DNA of 64,000 nt from Gerris lacustris. Taxonomy: Eukaryota > Arthropoda > Insecta > Hemiptera > Gerridae. Made by a program: the position numbers and the translations under genes. Numbering within the stretch: position 1 is the first letter of the stretch; every line of letters begins with the position of its first letter. Shown one piece after another: positions 35,821 to 47,569 of the stretch. Location of the stretch: positions 136,715,787-136,779,786 of the forward strand of contig OX578276.1 of the NCBI GenBank assembly GCA_951217055.1, given 5' to 3'. The notes beneath the pieces were generated by a model. The model was not told the origin of the DNA and did no database searches. It was given only the letters and a program-made list of their open reading frames with translations.

Positions 35821-37399
35821 AACTGATTTGATTAAAAAACGGTAAATATGCCCTTGAACACCCATCTTTTTTTATAATTGTCCGATGGACTTTTTTTTTT
35901 CTTTCGGACAATTATAAAGTGGGTGTTCAAGTACATATTTACGACCCGTTCATCGCGTCTGGGTCTACACTGCTCTCGAACCGGTACGGCCGCACGACCA
36001 GAGCGACACAGCGTCAGCCGCATGCGTCTGACGCACCATAGGAATCCCTACAATTGAATTACATTGTAGAAGTGCTCTGCGTCTGACGTACCGCGTCAGC
36101 CGCATGCGTCAGACGCATTATAGGAATCCCTCCCATTGAATTACATTGTAGCAGTGCTCTGCGGCTGACGAACCGCGTCAGCCGCATGCGTCAGACGCAG
36201 CATAGGAATCGCACCTTAAGGTATGTTATTATGACAAACTTAATATTGTTTTAGTATTTTATAAGCATCCAAACTAACTCTTGTAAATTAAATTACTAAA
36301 AGAGGCTATACTCTGAAAATGTTCTAATTGAGATTATAAATGAATATTAACAAACTAGTTGTTACTCCAAAAAAAAGTTAGAATTGTTTCTGTTTACTAT
36401 GTATCATTCAGTGTGATTAAAATGTTAATAAATAATTGTATGTTGAAGTTATATATTCTTCTGTTAGAAGAATAAAATTTTATATTGTTTTCTAGTAATT
36501 AAAGTTAGTAAAGAGTTTTTAAAAGAAGATAAATCAGTTAAGTATATGAATGTATAAAATGTAGATGAATTTTAAATATTGTGTTAGGTGCTAGAGCATT
36601 ATGTATGAAGTAAGCTATTATTTTATTTATCAAGAACTGAAGAGTGCTGATTAAAAATAGAAAATATGAAAAAAATTAAATATAAAAATAGAAGAGGACT
36701 TACTTTATTTCTGGTTGATAACATAAAATGTGTGTCAGGAAAGGACTACTCAGGAAAAAATTACACAGAAAGAATTACACATGGAAAAAATTACACGAAG
36801 AAGAAATTACACTTAAAATTAAATAAATGTTAAGATAAAGCGGATAAATGTTAAACCATGAGGTTCTAGTATTCTAGTGTCTTTTTGCTTAGAGGATGGG
36901 AAGAGGGTGGTCCAAAAGTCCCCCCCCCCCCTTAACTTTTGAACGGTTTGAGATAAATTAATGAAACTTGGGGGATCCGTACCATGCAAAGTGAAGTTTG
37001 TTTGCATGCGCTCACCTGTTTTGCCCCCGCGCAAAATTTTGACTTGAATTTGACATTTACCTATGTCAAATTGGAGTGTCTATTTTCGATAGCAGTTTTG
37101 GATTCTACTGTGAAAAATAATAATTTTACTTGAAACGCTTTTTCCTATATTCAATATTTTGCCCCCTGTAGGAGGGCAAAGATGGAAAAATTACCCTCCC
37201 GAAAACTGTAGAAAAATAAAACTTTTGCGAAATCTACTGTTTTTATACTTTTGCTCTCATTTAGGGGGTAAAATATTGGAGGTGCAAAAAAAATGTTGGA
37301 TGTAAAATATTCTTATTTTTTCCATAGATTTCAAATCTGCAATATAATTTGCGTATTAAAAATACGCAATCAAATTTAAAATTTTTATGTCGGGTGGCC

Positions 37400-37507
37400 A
37401 TCCACACTCTCGCCCTAAGGGCGAGAGTGTGGATGCAACTACTTCGCCTCGGGTATTCTCGCCGAGTATAATCGGCGATGATACTCCGCGAGAGTGTGGA
37501 GGGGTCT
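37400..37507. mobile_element. Right-end remnant of PIF/Harbinger-type MITE, copy B
   Basis: Matches the right part of 10900-11175, with TAA at 37508-37510. The left part and about 0.6 kb upstream are missing. The breakpoint lies in a small palindrome CACTCTCGCCCTAAGGGCG. Confidence 0.65.
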
Positions 37508-37554
37508 TAATAATTTGTAGATTCAATAACTGTTATCATTTTACTGATAACTAT

Positions 37555-38134
37555 TAGTCCACAGGCCACCATAAGAAGTGAGTCGATGATTGATAAAGTT
37601 TTCTTACCTTATGGAATCGCTTATTTATGCCTTGTCCACCGATGAATTGGGTATATGGCAACTGAGCGCTGGGCCATTTCTTTTTTGTTGACATGCCAAA
37701 CTTGCCCTTCTGCGGGAACAATGAAAAGAGATAGATAACGTTTTAATTTTCACAGGATCGTTTAATTAAAGTATTTAAAAAACAGTGGTAAAGGTGGCCA
37801 CCGATAAGAGTGGGCCGTTTTCTTTTCAACGTCCCCGCAAAGCGATATGTTTGGGGCGGTGGACACCCCAAACGGCCCACTCTTATCGGTGGCCACCTTT
37901 ACCACTGTTTTTTAAATACTTTAATTAAACAATCCCGTGAAAATTAAAACTTTATCTATCTCTTTTCAATGTTCCCGCAGAAGGGCAAGTTTGGCATGTC
38001 AACAAAAAAGAAATGGCCCAGCGCCCAGTTGCCATATACCCAATTCATCGGTGGACAAGGCATAAATAAGCGATTCTATAAGGTAAGAAAACTTTATCAA
38101 TCAGCGACTCACTTCTTATGGTGGCCTGTGGACT
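37555..38134. mobile_element. 580-bp foldback element, B-only
   Basis: Nearly full-length inverted repeat: TAGTCCACAGGCCACCATAA at the left is inverted at the right end (ATGGTGGCCTGTGGACTA). A short central loop sits around 37830-37860 between CCGATAAGAGTGGGCCGTTT and its inverse. TAT flanks both sides (37552-37554, 38135-38137) and copy A has a single TAT at the matching site, so this is a clean insertion. No coding capacity beyond by-product frames. A terminal fragment is at 19841-19905. Confidence 0.9.
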
Positions 38135-38137
38135 ATA

Positions 38138-39529
38138 TATGTAACCTCTAGTAAGTCAGCTTGAGAATGATCCAAGGAGGGATCGAAATAATGCAAAAGT
38201 GAGGCTTTTATTTCCCTAATAGACCTAACTAAACAAGAATAATTGAAAACCACAATGAACACATTCTACCAATTTAACCTAACTTATTTAGAACCATTAA
38301 GTTAAATGAAAAAAAGTGATTGAAAAAGGTCTATAGGTACCTATTGTAATACCTATATGTGAAAATTAGCTAATTCAATTTCCAATTCAGAATAGATGAA
38401 TGATAAAACAACAAACTAATGTTATTAATATCTCTAATGTAATATTTGATATATAATATAAGTATGGTATAGAATATGTAAATTATGTTATCTATTTGCT
38501 TGAGAGGAGCTTTCCCTTGGTGTAATTATGTCAATGGTGTTACTGATAATTCTACTTTTAGAGCCATAATGGTCACTGACAAATTTCTGGATCATTGAAT
38601 CTGAAGGTTTGAAGTATTAAAATAGTTCATTCCTAAAACTACTAATTTTAACACATTGCTTTATCAAGTTTATCTGCTGTTTTTTGTGTTAAATCCCTCG
38701 TCTATTAAGAAAGTCGTATTAAGTGCAAACCACACATGGAGATTACCGTCGAAATTTAATTGACGAAGATTGTCACTTGGTCGCTGGCAGTTCTGACGAA
38801 TTCTCTAACAACTGAGATAAACCAAAAAGATCATTTCATCTGTGTATAAGGTATAAACTCTTAATGATTAAATTGTGTTTCTACTTGTGGTCTTAAGTCA
38901 TTTGCTAATACAGGAAAATTCGCTCACTCAAGGTATTAAATCCTTTTGGCACAAGCGAAAAAACGTTTTATTTTATTATTAACCCCAAAGCGAAAAGTTC
39001 CGTTATATTTATTCAATAATACAAAACAACTCTACTAAATCACTTATTCTCAAACATATTGCTCTACATCCAAATATTGTGCTAAGTAAGTGTATTTAAT
39101 ATAAAAAAATAATAATAATAAAAAACTCTACAATGAGTTTGAGAAGTTAGGAACAAAATTATAAACTACTTAATTGTAAGGCAAAAATATAACAGGAAAA
39201 ATAAAATATAAAACAGGTACTAATTAAATACTTCACTAAATAAGTGAAACTATTTTTGTGATATTTCACATAATGAATTATTATTGGAAAGTATATACAT
39301 TGTAATACAATAGATGTAATCACTAGTTTATACCATTATTCAATAATTACTTCTGTAAAAATTATATTTGATTTGTAACATTAAAGAATTTATTTTGTTG
39401 ATTTTAAAATGTCTAAAAATTAAATGTTTTTCATTATGTTTATTCTTTATTCCCCAAAAACATTTACCTTTGTCCTCCAGAAGATTCAGGATTATCGAAA
39501 ATGGATTGAAGAAAACCAATCTGCTTCCA
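38138..39529. other. Intergenic sequence, copy B
   Basis: Matches about 11215-12600 in copy A with few differences. Nothing recognised. Confidence 0.6.
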
Positions 39530-40950
39530 TTTTTTTTTTTTTTTTTTTTTAATTCTATTTGAAAATTGCAACTACATAATATATATGTTATAAGCAATTT
39601 TGATGCTTGTTGTTACAATGACATCATTGACCTGAAGTGAGGGACTGTCCATTAACAGTACTCACAGATAGGTACTGACTTGGGATATTACATAAATAAA
39701 AAATAAAAAAAAATTGTTAAGTATTGTTCAATAAATCGCGTGGCCACTGCCTCTTTAGACGTCTAGGAGGATTTCCAGGAATGAATGGTAATGATAGGTT
39801 GTGGATTAGAGGATTGGGATGTTGGGATATGGAGTCATGAAAGGATTTGTATCGGGATATGGCTAGGTCGTGAACGATAGGGACTTTAAGGTCATTATGA
39901 AGGGTGATGTTAGAAACATAAAAAGGAACGTTGACTATTCATCTTAGGATTTTGGACTGTAGAGATTGGATACGATAGGAGTTGGAACGCTTGGTGCAAC
40001 CCCAGAGTTCAATACCGTATGACCATATGGGCATAATTATTGTGTTATATATGAGTAATTTGTTATGTGTGCTGAGTTTAGATGTATGGTGTAGAAGTCT
40101 ATGTAAAAGTTTGTAGCGTCGGTTGCAGTCTTGTCGTTTAAGTTTTGTGTGGTGTGCCCAGGTCAAACGGCGGTCTCGGTGTAATCCAAGGTAGCGAACA
40201 GAACTGGAGTGAGGGATAGGAATTTGGTTAAGGAATATTGGTTCACATATGCCATGTCTTAAACTAAACGTCACATGGACACTTTTGTTTACATTAATTT
40301 TTATTCTCCATTTCTTAAGCCAGGTTTCCAGGAGTAAAAGATGTTCCTGTACTTGATTAGATGCTATTTTAGGCGATACATTAGACGATAAAATACATTT
40401 ATCATAAGCAAAGGATGCTAAAGTGGTGGCAGGATGTTCAGGGATGTCGGAAGTGAAATTGATATATAGTATTGGACCTAGGATGCTACCTTGGGGTACT
40501 CCTGCTTTTATAGGAAGTATAAAAGAGTGAGTGGAAGGTTGAGGAAGTGGAAAGGTTGTAGGACACATGGTAAAACAATTTTCAAGAAAGGATTTTAGGA
40601 TTAGATAGTAGGTGAAAGGAAGGACTCCCTTAAGCTTCCAAAGCAAGCCCGAATGCCAAACCCTGTCAAAAGCTTGCGCTTCATCAAAGAAGACCGCCGA
40701 GCAGTACTTTTTCTGTTCAAGGGAGGAGGCTATTATATCTACAACTCTGTGACACTGTTGGACTGTGGAGTGAAGGGATCGAAATCCTAATTGGTGGTTT
40801 GGGAGTTGTTATTATAGGATTAATTCGCCGGAGTAGGAGTTTTTCTAGGATTTTCCGCATCAAGGGAAGGAGACTGATAGGACGATAGGAATTAGGTAAG
40901 TGGCTTCCAAGTAAAGAAATATCAAAAATAGCAAACCATAGATAGTCATT
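39530..40950 (-). mobile_element. 5'-truncated Jockey-type non-LTR retrotransposon, B-only
   Basis: The minus-strand 3' end is marked by a T-run on + (about 39530-39550, a poly-A tail). Coding sequence for a reverse transcriptase lies upstream. Absent from copy A, where about 150 other bases occupy the site, so target sequence was probably lost on insertion or afterwards. Confidence 0.8.
39717..40950 (-). pseudogene. Reverse transcriptase, Jockey-like, frameshifted and truncated
   Basis: Read on the minus strand, the order is: SYRPISLLPLMRKILEKLLL (RT motif near the N-terminal fingers, 40717-41019 frame), then after a frameshift VFFDEAQAFDRVWH (motif A), GVPQGSILGPILY (motif B), SFAYDKCILSS (motif C, where the usual FADD reads FAYD), VRYLGLHRDRRLTW (thumb-proximal motif), WSYGIELWG, an in-frame TGA (39939-39941), and a C-terminal end NPPRRLKRQWPRDLLNN with TAA at 39717-39719. 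The endonuclease domain is missing. The changed catalytic Asp, the frameshift and the stop show it is dead. It would have reverse-transcribed its own RNA at the target site. Confidence 0.8.
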
Positions 40951-41723
40951 AATGGAAAAATCGAAGAAAGTAAATAAAGAAACGTGGTTGTCTATAGATT
41001 GTGAGGACAACATGAACATGAGAAGTCAATCTCTGAAAACGTAAGAATAATATTTCCCTTAGGTATGGGAAAGAAATGAAAAGTTAAGTACTAGGTAGAA
41101 GAGATATCAACATTAGTGATCTGTTTAGGAAAAAATAGAGGTAGGAGATAGAGATTGAAGAGTGGAAAGGCTGACGGATTAGTAAGTAGTTTGATGGTAA
41201 GTACGAAGATAATTTGATAAATTGAAACAAAAGGTATTTGCACTTCTTGATATTTTCCTAAGAGAAATACCAACTGCCTTTGCGAGTATGTAGAAGCTAG
41301 GATACCATTGAGAAAGCTATTCGATAAGTGTATGGTTAATTCTAGCCAGGGATTGAGAAATGCGTTCATCACTTCGACACATTCCTCCATCCCATTCCTT
41401 TGATCTGATAGGCATGAGATCAAATCAACAGCTGAAAGGGAAAGGAAATCACAAGTGCCTTTAGCATAACAAGTAATTACTATAAGATCCAGGATAGCAA
41501 GGATCAGTAGGGCCGGATTTACGTGCAAGCAAAATAAGGAGTTTCTTAGTTGCGCCCACACATCGAGGGAAAAAATTCCATAATTTCCCACTCTTTGCTT
41601 CAACGGTATAATCGAGCAATTTTCCACAGTCAAAAGTAGAAAAAAACTATATAATGGTTTTCTTTTTTTATGTAAACCGGAAATCTGAGCGCACGGCAGT
41701 GCGCAAGGCCAAGTTCCAGTAAG
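40951..41723. other. Intergenic sequence, copy B
   Basis: Matches about 12740-13490. Contains AGGGCCGGATTTACG (about 41509), a motif seen at TE ends. The long minus-strand frame (41091-41726) is not preserved in copy A. Confidence 0.5.
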
Positions 41724-41728
41724 CATGC

Positions 41729-41922
41729 TGTTGAGAAAGGAGACAGATTTTGTTAAGGGGTTTAGAAAAAACGTTCTATTTAAACAACATATAAATTTTG
41801 ACTTCGCTCGTTGACAATCGACTCCGCCAATTCGTCTGAAAATCTTGTATTTTTCCTTTGTACTTGTTCAAGTGTTTGTTTTCTATTAAAATTGTTCAAA
41901 GAAATATCCCTAAATCGGAACA
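41729..41922 (-). repeat. LTR (3' LTR in element orientation)
   Basis: On + it starts TGTTGAGAAAGGAGACAG and ends TAAATCGGAACA. It matches 45900-46086 except for a 7-base difference near the start and a few substitutions. Confidence 0.92.
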
Positions 41923-42032
41923 TTCTCCCCCGGGAACACCTGGGGGTTACTCCAGGTTTCTTCACGTCTTCAAACTTCAAATTAAATCAAAATTCTTCTT
42001 CAAAAAAAATATAAAACAACAAAACAAATTAA

Positions 42033-42337
42033 TTAATTTCCCTCTAGTTCTTGGTGATTGTTTAATTCTAGAGGGTAAATTTTCTGTACTGGACGTAAAG
42101 CGTGTCCAGAGGCTGTTCTCAGCTGGACTAAGCGAACCTGTCCTTCACCAACCTTGACGGTTCTCATTTGTTGTCTTTTGTTCTGTAATTTAAGCTGTTC
42201 TAGGTACTCGGTTCGGAACCTCCGTTTTAGTGAGTCGCTTACACTTTGTCGATATTTAATTATTTTGTCTAAACTACTTGCGTCAATCACGTCAATATCA
42301 GCGGTCCCGTCTGGTTGTAAATCATGTATAAGTTTTT
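42033..42337 (-). pseudogene. BEL/Pao integrase C-terminal region (DUF5641-like)
   Basis: Minus-strand frame includes DGTADIDVIDASSLDKIIKY, RRRFRTEYLEQLK-type sequence and RLVQLRTASGHALRPVQKIY, the pattern of the DUF5641 module that ends BEL/Pao polyproteins. It appears shortened between RQQ and the VRLVQLRTASG strand. It is separated from the rest of the integrase by the repeat at 42338-43527. Confidence 0.7.
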
Positions 42338-43527
42338 GGAACGAAGTTCCTTATGGCACGTTCGGAGCCCGGGAGTGAATCCGAAAAAAACGACCAAAAT
42401 CACCGTCACAAAATAACCGTCACAAAATCACTGTCACAAAATAACCGTCACAAAATCACCGTCACGCTAAAAGCGTCACGAAATCTACGGATGACGATAA
42501 CTTGTGTAAAAGTTGACCGACTTAGTTGAAATTTGGTATACATGTTCATTTTACCAATGCCCAGGACAGGTTCGTTGGACACGTTATCCGCCCAAGCGTT
42601 CACGCGCAACGTGCGCGTAAACGTAAGCTTCAAATTTAAAATTGGAATTTTAGGACGGGAAAAAATTCTAACTTTATCTATTTAATGAAACAAACAACTT
42701 TTGTAAATAATTTTTTTTAGTAAAACGAACACAGACTCTGCTATGAAATGATAAAGATCGCTAAATTTATTAAAGCGGACCTAAACGTTTTAAATAAAGA
42801 AAACAACTTTTTTACCGATATCTTACGTTCTAACGTAACGATTTTAATGAAACTTCATACACATCGTCTAAAGTACAATTGAAACAGGCATGTAAAATTT
42901 CAACCTGATACAAGCAGCAGTTTTTTTACAGTTACGTGATATATTTTACAATTTTTAAAAGTTGATGTCGTAAGTCTAGGGTTTGTAGATAATATAGGTG
43001 GAATATTAAGAATGTAGAATGATTCCCCCTCTACTATACTTCCTTTGGTATCCTTTCGTACGCAATCCCAACTCTTCTATTTTTCTATCTCTCTCTCACT
43101 ATACTCTCTCTCTCTTACTCTTTCTTCCTGTCAAACTCGCAATTTATCCACAAAACAACGCTTTTTTCAATTATTGTTTCTATCATTGAGAAAAGTATTC
43201 GTATATTATTTAAAATGGAAAGTGCACCAAGAGAATCGTCAGAAATTGGCAGTGTCGACTGTGTTAAATTATTAACCAGTAAAACTGTTAATATATAAGT
43301 ATAAATTGATGTAATAAAAGAATATTAATATTGCTCATAAGCGGATCAAGGGATTTTTGTAATAAGTTTTATGTAATAATTTGACTAATAATAATTTTCT
43401 AATTGAGTCAAAAATATTTATTGGAACGAGTAGTTAGCAACGTTTACGTACTTAGCAATGTGATTTTATATTTAATGAAAAATGTAAGGAACTTCGTTCC
43501 TACCGGGTGTCCCGCGACACCACACGT
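42338..43527 (-). mobile_element. 1.19-kb repeat nested in the BEL/Pao element
   Basis: Splits the integrase frame between LSPKKY and the DUF5641 module, with T-runs at both edges (42333-42337, 43529-43534). GGAACGAAGTTCC appears at the left edge and its inverse (itself palindromic) near the right edge inside GTAAGGAACTTCGTTCCTAC. Interior core about 42480-42930 is shared with 47570-48308, 49379-49680 and 49892-50420. Tandem CACCGTCACAAAATAACCGT-type units lie at 42398-42465. No protein recognised. Confidence 0.65.
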
Positions 43528-43528
43528 A

Positions 43529-43937
43529 TTTTTTAGGACTTAATGGTTCCAAATCGGGTTTGTCGTCCGGTATGTAGGTCAAAGGTCTAGAATTTATCAC
43601 ATTTTCACAGTCAGTCAAAACGGTTGTCAGTTCTTCGTATGTGAGTGAAATCCTTACTAAATTTTTCCTTAATAAATGATTAGTCAGCCCAACCATTCTC
43701 TCGCCCAACCATTCTGCCCCAACAGGGTGCGGCAGGAGCCGAATCAACCCACTTTATCTGCTTCCCTAAACTAAAATTCTTGATATCAGCCCAATTTAAT
43801 TTTTTAAATGAATTGTCTGCCTCGACAAAGTTATTATCGTTTTCCAAATATATGGCATTCGGTCTCCGACGTCTATTAACGAATCTTCTTAAGGTTTTTT
43901 TTATTCCACTGTAACCCGAGAACTGCTGACAATTCAT
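43529..43937 (-). pseudogene. BEL/Pao integrase fragment
   Basis: Reads RRFVNRRRRPNAIYLENDNN, FVEADNSFKKL, then after a frame change ERMVGLTNHLLRKNL and CENVINSRPLTYIPDD. These match the downstream half of the integrase core: the second catalytic Asp region (usually DNGTNFVGA, here NDNNFVEA) and the segment with the catalytic Glu (WERMVG). Joined to the protease by the internal deletion. Confidence 0.75.
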
Positions 43938-44514
43938 TTTGATTCTCGTCCTTCGTATGTTCCCAATCTCTTATACCCAGCATGTCTAAGGACCTACGGT
44001 CTGAAATGGGTGCTGTAAAATGTGTTATTGTTACCAGGTTATCAGTTACGTTAAGGCTTTCGCAGGACTTCCCTATGAGTGTCCAGCCTAACAGAGTTTC
44101 AATAGCTACTAAACCAGAAGATAAAATATGTTTTCTACCAGTCAATATCTTTCCCGCTATATCAGCCCCTATAAGAACTGATATAGGACCCTCTGTAGTA
44201 TCGGAAACTTCTACACCTAATTTAAATAATTCTTTGAACCAAAGCCCATTTTGAATGCACGGTACGTTATTCGCAATAACATCTTGATCCAAAGCCGAAA
44301 AATTACAGGAATAAGAACCGTCAAGTTTAGCCAGTCTAATTTTACAGACTCGGTGTCTTTGTTTTTCAGAGTGACTTCCACCAAAAAGACAATGGATTAA
44401 GTCTTCTGACCCTAAGGAATTATATCCCATTTCATCAGCTACCGACTTGAGAATATACGATCTCTGAGATCCCGTATCTATCATAGCTCGTACTCTATAC
44501 TCTCCCAGCTCTCC
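43938..44514 (-). pseudogene. BEL/Pao aspartic protease (peptidase A17-like)
   Basis: Minus-strand continuation of gag after an in-frame TGA (44515-44517). Contains MIDTGSQRSYILKSVADEMG with the DTGS-type active site, then VLIGADIAGKIL and LGWTLIGK, the A17 pattern. The frame reaches RSLDMLGIRDWEHTKDENQ, the linker normally followed by reverse transcriptase, and is then cut off. It would process the polyprotein. Confidence 0.8.
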
Positions 44515-45858
44515 TCAAACTTTTACGGCCAAAGTCTGTAAAAATATGGTTTCTACTGTGTTATTGGTTAATGAGCATTCAGGCGAGGGATCTTTATTCT
44601 CGTCTTTTCTATCATCTGAATCCTTTACCTGACACATAACGTCAAAATGCCTACGTTTACAGATTACGCATTGCACTCTCTTTTTACAATCTTTGCTTAA
44701 ATGTTTCCTATGAAAACATATAAAGCAACAACCACTTTTTAACAGTAAGCCTCTATTTTGTTCGTAAGTCAGTTCACGAGCAGCTGGACATTTTTCAGGA
44801 GTATGGTCAGCATCTGCAATCTGAAAAAATACACATTTGCTTTCAATCGGTCGTCTGGCTTTATTGTCAAAATTTGTCAAACCTGCCGCAGTTGGAACCG
44901 ATTTCTCGAAAGATAGTTTTGAAAATGAGCCTACAGCTAAAGCTATTCTTTCCTCATTCTCAACCTCTTTTTTCAGAAACGCCATTAAGCAGTCTAAACG
45001 TTTCTTTACAGTAGTATCGCTCTCCCCTAAAGGTTTACGTTGCCATACCCTAAGCAGTTATTCTGGCAAAGAACTCTCCACGAGTGGGAATAACATTGCG
45101 GAACACGTATCTGAAGTAACCCCTAAATACTCTAAAGACCGGAGTTGGCTACTTAATTTGTCATATAGATCTGTAAGGGATACCCTTTCATCAATATTCG
45201 TAAGTGTGAGCTCAAGGAGCTCTCGTACATAAACTTCAACCAGTAAGTTTTTGTTACCAAACCTTGTTTTTAAACTAGTGAGAGCTTTCTCATAATTTTC
45301 CTTAGTAGGAGGAAAACTAGAAACTATTTAGTACGCTTTTGAATTTTCAACCATTCACTGAATTAAATAATGAAACTTGTCTACTTTAGATATACTATCG
45401 TCTTCGTCTATTTGTTGGAATTGACTCCAAAAGGGAAGCCACGAAAGTAAATCACCGTTAAATTGTCGTAATTTAATTTTAGGAAGTTTCATTTGTTTCT
45501 CAAAATTTAATGGTTTTGACGTCTGTAAATATTTTGATTTTTCAGTGTCAACTAATCTGTCAATTTTTATTTTTATTAAATTAAACTTATTTTTATAATC
45601 GTTTGATGAATCAATTTCCTCCTCTAATTCTGTTTCGTCAGTTGTCATGTCATTTAATAATAAATCAAAAATCTGTCTGTCAATGTCAACTATAGATTTA
45701 AGTCTAGACTCGAGTTCCGAGAGGTCCGATAATACCTGTGGAGTACTCACTACCTCCGTCTTCAGAAGTTCCAGGGCGTTGTGCTTCTTTGTAAACGAAC
45801 TTCTAAATGCTTTTCGAGACTTCTTCAGTTTAGTACAATCTTCGCTTTTAGCCGCCAT
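44515..45858 (-). pseudogene. BEL/Pao gag (DUF1759-like plus zinc knuckles), several stops
   Basis: Starts MAAKSEDCTKLKKSRKAF close to the candidate primer-binding site. A coiled, charged N-terminal region leads to LPKIKLRQFNGDLLSWLPFW, the hallmark of the DUF1759 capsid-like domain, then KVDKFHYL. In-frame stops lie at about 45355, 45331 and 45054. The C-terminal part has two zinc knuckles, CFICFHRKHLSKDC (CX2CX4HX4C) and CVICKRRHFDVMC. Gag would form the particle and bind RNA. Copy B alone holds it. Confidence 0.82.
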
Positions 45859-45899
45859 TGTATCTTCTTCCCAGGTTCTTTAATGCACGGCACCACAAA

Positions 45900-46086
45900 T
45901 GTTGAGAAAGATTTTGTTAAGGGTTTTAGAAAAAACGTTCTATTTAAACAACAAATAAAGTTTGACTTCGCTCGTTGACAATCGACTCCGCCAATTCGTC
46001 TGAAAATCTTGTATTTTTCCTTTGTACTTGTTCAAGTGTTTGTTTTCTATTAAAATTGTTCAAAGAAATATCCCTAAATCGGAACA
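45900..46086 (-). repeat. LTR (5' LTR in element orientation)
   Basis: Pairs with 41729-41922. Starts TGTTGAGAAAGATTTTG and ends TCGGAACA on +. The promoter for the element would lie here, reading leftward. Confidence 0.92.
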
Positions 46087-46091
46087 CATGC

Positions 46092-47210
46092 AGTGTCTCT
46101 TTACTTGAACCAATTCACCCGGTTTATCTTATATCTCTGCTTCCTCTTACAATGGGCTTTTGAAATTTGAAACATAGATTAGGCCTAAGTAGCTTATGAC
46201 ACTGAACAATTTAGCCCTCAATATTCAGCCTTTACGTCAGAGAAGAGTTTCAAAGTTTGCATTTTTGTTACTGACTGACTGACTCCCTCATTCACTCACT
46301 CGTCATCAAAATTATAAGCGACTTCCAGAATAGCTAGAAACTTGAAATTTGATACACTTGTAGATATAGCTGTGTAACTGACAGGAAAAATACAACAAGT
46401 TGAAATTTCTCATTTTTACCTCCCACAAAAAATTAAAAAATGGCGAACGCAACGCTAAAGATGCGTGGCGGACCTGAAATAGCCTTGCAGCGCCCCCAAA
46501 TTTTGAGCTAAAATTCATTTCTCGATTTTGCCTCGGGGTATGATTTTTCTGAACATGTATGCCAAATTTCGTCAAACTCGGCCCTTTAGTTTAGACTCCA
46601 GGCGTCTGCACAAACTTTTGTTTTTGATGGGTTTATAAATTTATGCCAAGAGAAATTAAAATTATTTGACTAATTATTATTAATTCATTAATTCTTGGCA
46701 GATATCAATATTACTTTAGAAACTATCATGCCATATACAATGATTTTATTTAAGCATTTCAAATAAGTATTGATAATTATGTTAGTTTTTATCTTCGCCA
46801 AGTATGTTGGGAAATTATTAAATAACTTAAAAAAGTTTCCCTGCGGGATTTACATCATTGACAGGGTTTGACATAGGTAACAAAGATATAAAGGCAAACA
46901 AGTAGTAAAATTGGCATATGAGATAATAATGTTCTAAAGATGAAAGAGCATCAAATTCTGCAACATTAAAGGTAAATAGGTAGTGTTTTGCATTGCATCC
47001 AAACGCCATCTAGCGGATTCTTAATCAACTATTGATTTTGTAACGTATAGTGCCCCCACCATTTTCCCTACCGGACTCGCTTTATACTGCACAACACACA
47101 ACCTTACCTCTCCTCCTGGCTGATTTACGAGTTAGTAAAGCTCACGCGCTTTATTCATACCACGCAGTCCGGTAGAGGAGTTTATAAATTATTTAAGTAA
47201 ACAACATAAA
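46092..47210. other. Repeat-rich intergenic sequence, copy B
   Basis: Matches 13490-15045 without the MITE at 13780. Holds the shared tail repeat at 46487-46615. No gene. Confidence 0.6.
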
Positions 47211-47334
47211 ATAGACTGCCAATTAGTGTGGCACATAGCTTCCTCGCATCCTATCATATACTATAAAAAAATATTGTTATAGTATATATATATAGTATTA
47301 CTTTATTGTAATATTGTTTATTTTGTAAAAACTT
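47211..47334 (+). mobile_element. 124-bp repeat, B-only
   Basis: Starts ATAGACTGCCAATTAGTGTG, continues GGCACATAGCTTCC and ends TTGTAAAAACT. Absent from copy A at about 15045. A second copy is at 49255-49378. No clear inverted ends. Confidence 0.7.
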
Positions 47335-47569
47335 TTACAGTCCGCTTTTATTATCATACCAAAGACACTCACAGGTAGGATTTATCTACCCAAAGCAATC
47401 TAACTTTTCTTACCATTCATTTAAAAAAAACTGGCCTCAAATTTATAATAATTCAAATAAATACTTGAGGAAAATTTTAAAAAAGATGTACCTAGATATA
47501 TTAGCAAAACACTGTAAATAAAAAAACAATACGAATAACCTGAGCACGCATATATTATAAATGGTCTAA

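Larger units (their letters stand above)
35404..36216 (+). mobile_element. PIF/Harbinger remnant, copy B
   Basis: Orthologue of 8045-9170. TAA at 35401-35403 and 36217-36219. Shorter because it lacks about 265 bases in the middle and has fewer tandem units. A central inverted repeat GGACAATTATAAAG/CTTTTTTTATAATTGTCC lies at 35842-35945. Confidence 0.78.
41729..46086 (-). mobile_element. BEL/Pao LTR retrotransposon, internally deleted, B-only
   Basis: Two near-identical LTRs (41729-41922 and 45900-46086) enclose a minus-strand gag-protease-integrase relic. The 5-bp duplication CATGC lies at 41724-41728 and 46087-46091; copy A has the single CATGC at the matching site. On the minus strand a candidate primer-binding site TGGTGCCGTGC follows the 5' LTR (about 45885-45897) and a purine-rich CCCGGGGGAGAA precedes the 3' LTR. 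Reverse transcriptase and RNase H are gone. A second repeat is inserted at 42338-43527. Confidence 0.93.

Noticed and set aside
41091..41726. 211-codon minus-strand frame in copy B
   Set aside because: The matching region in copy A (12905-13383) is broken by frameshifts, there is no recognisable domain, and a TE-end-like motif lies inside. More likely a chance frame.
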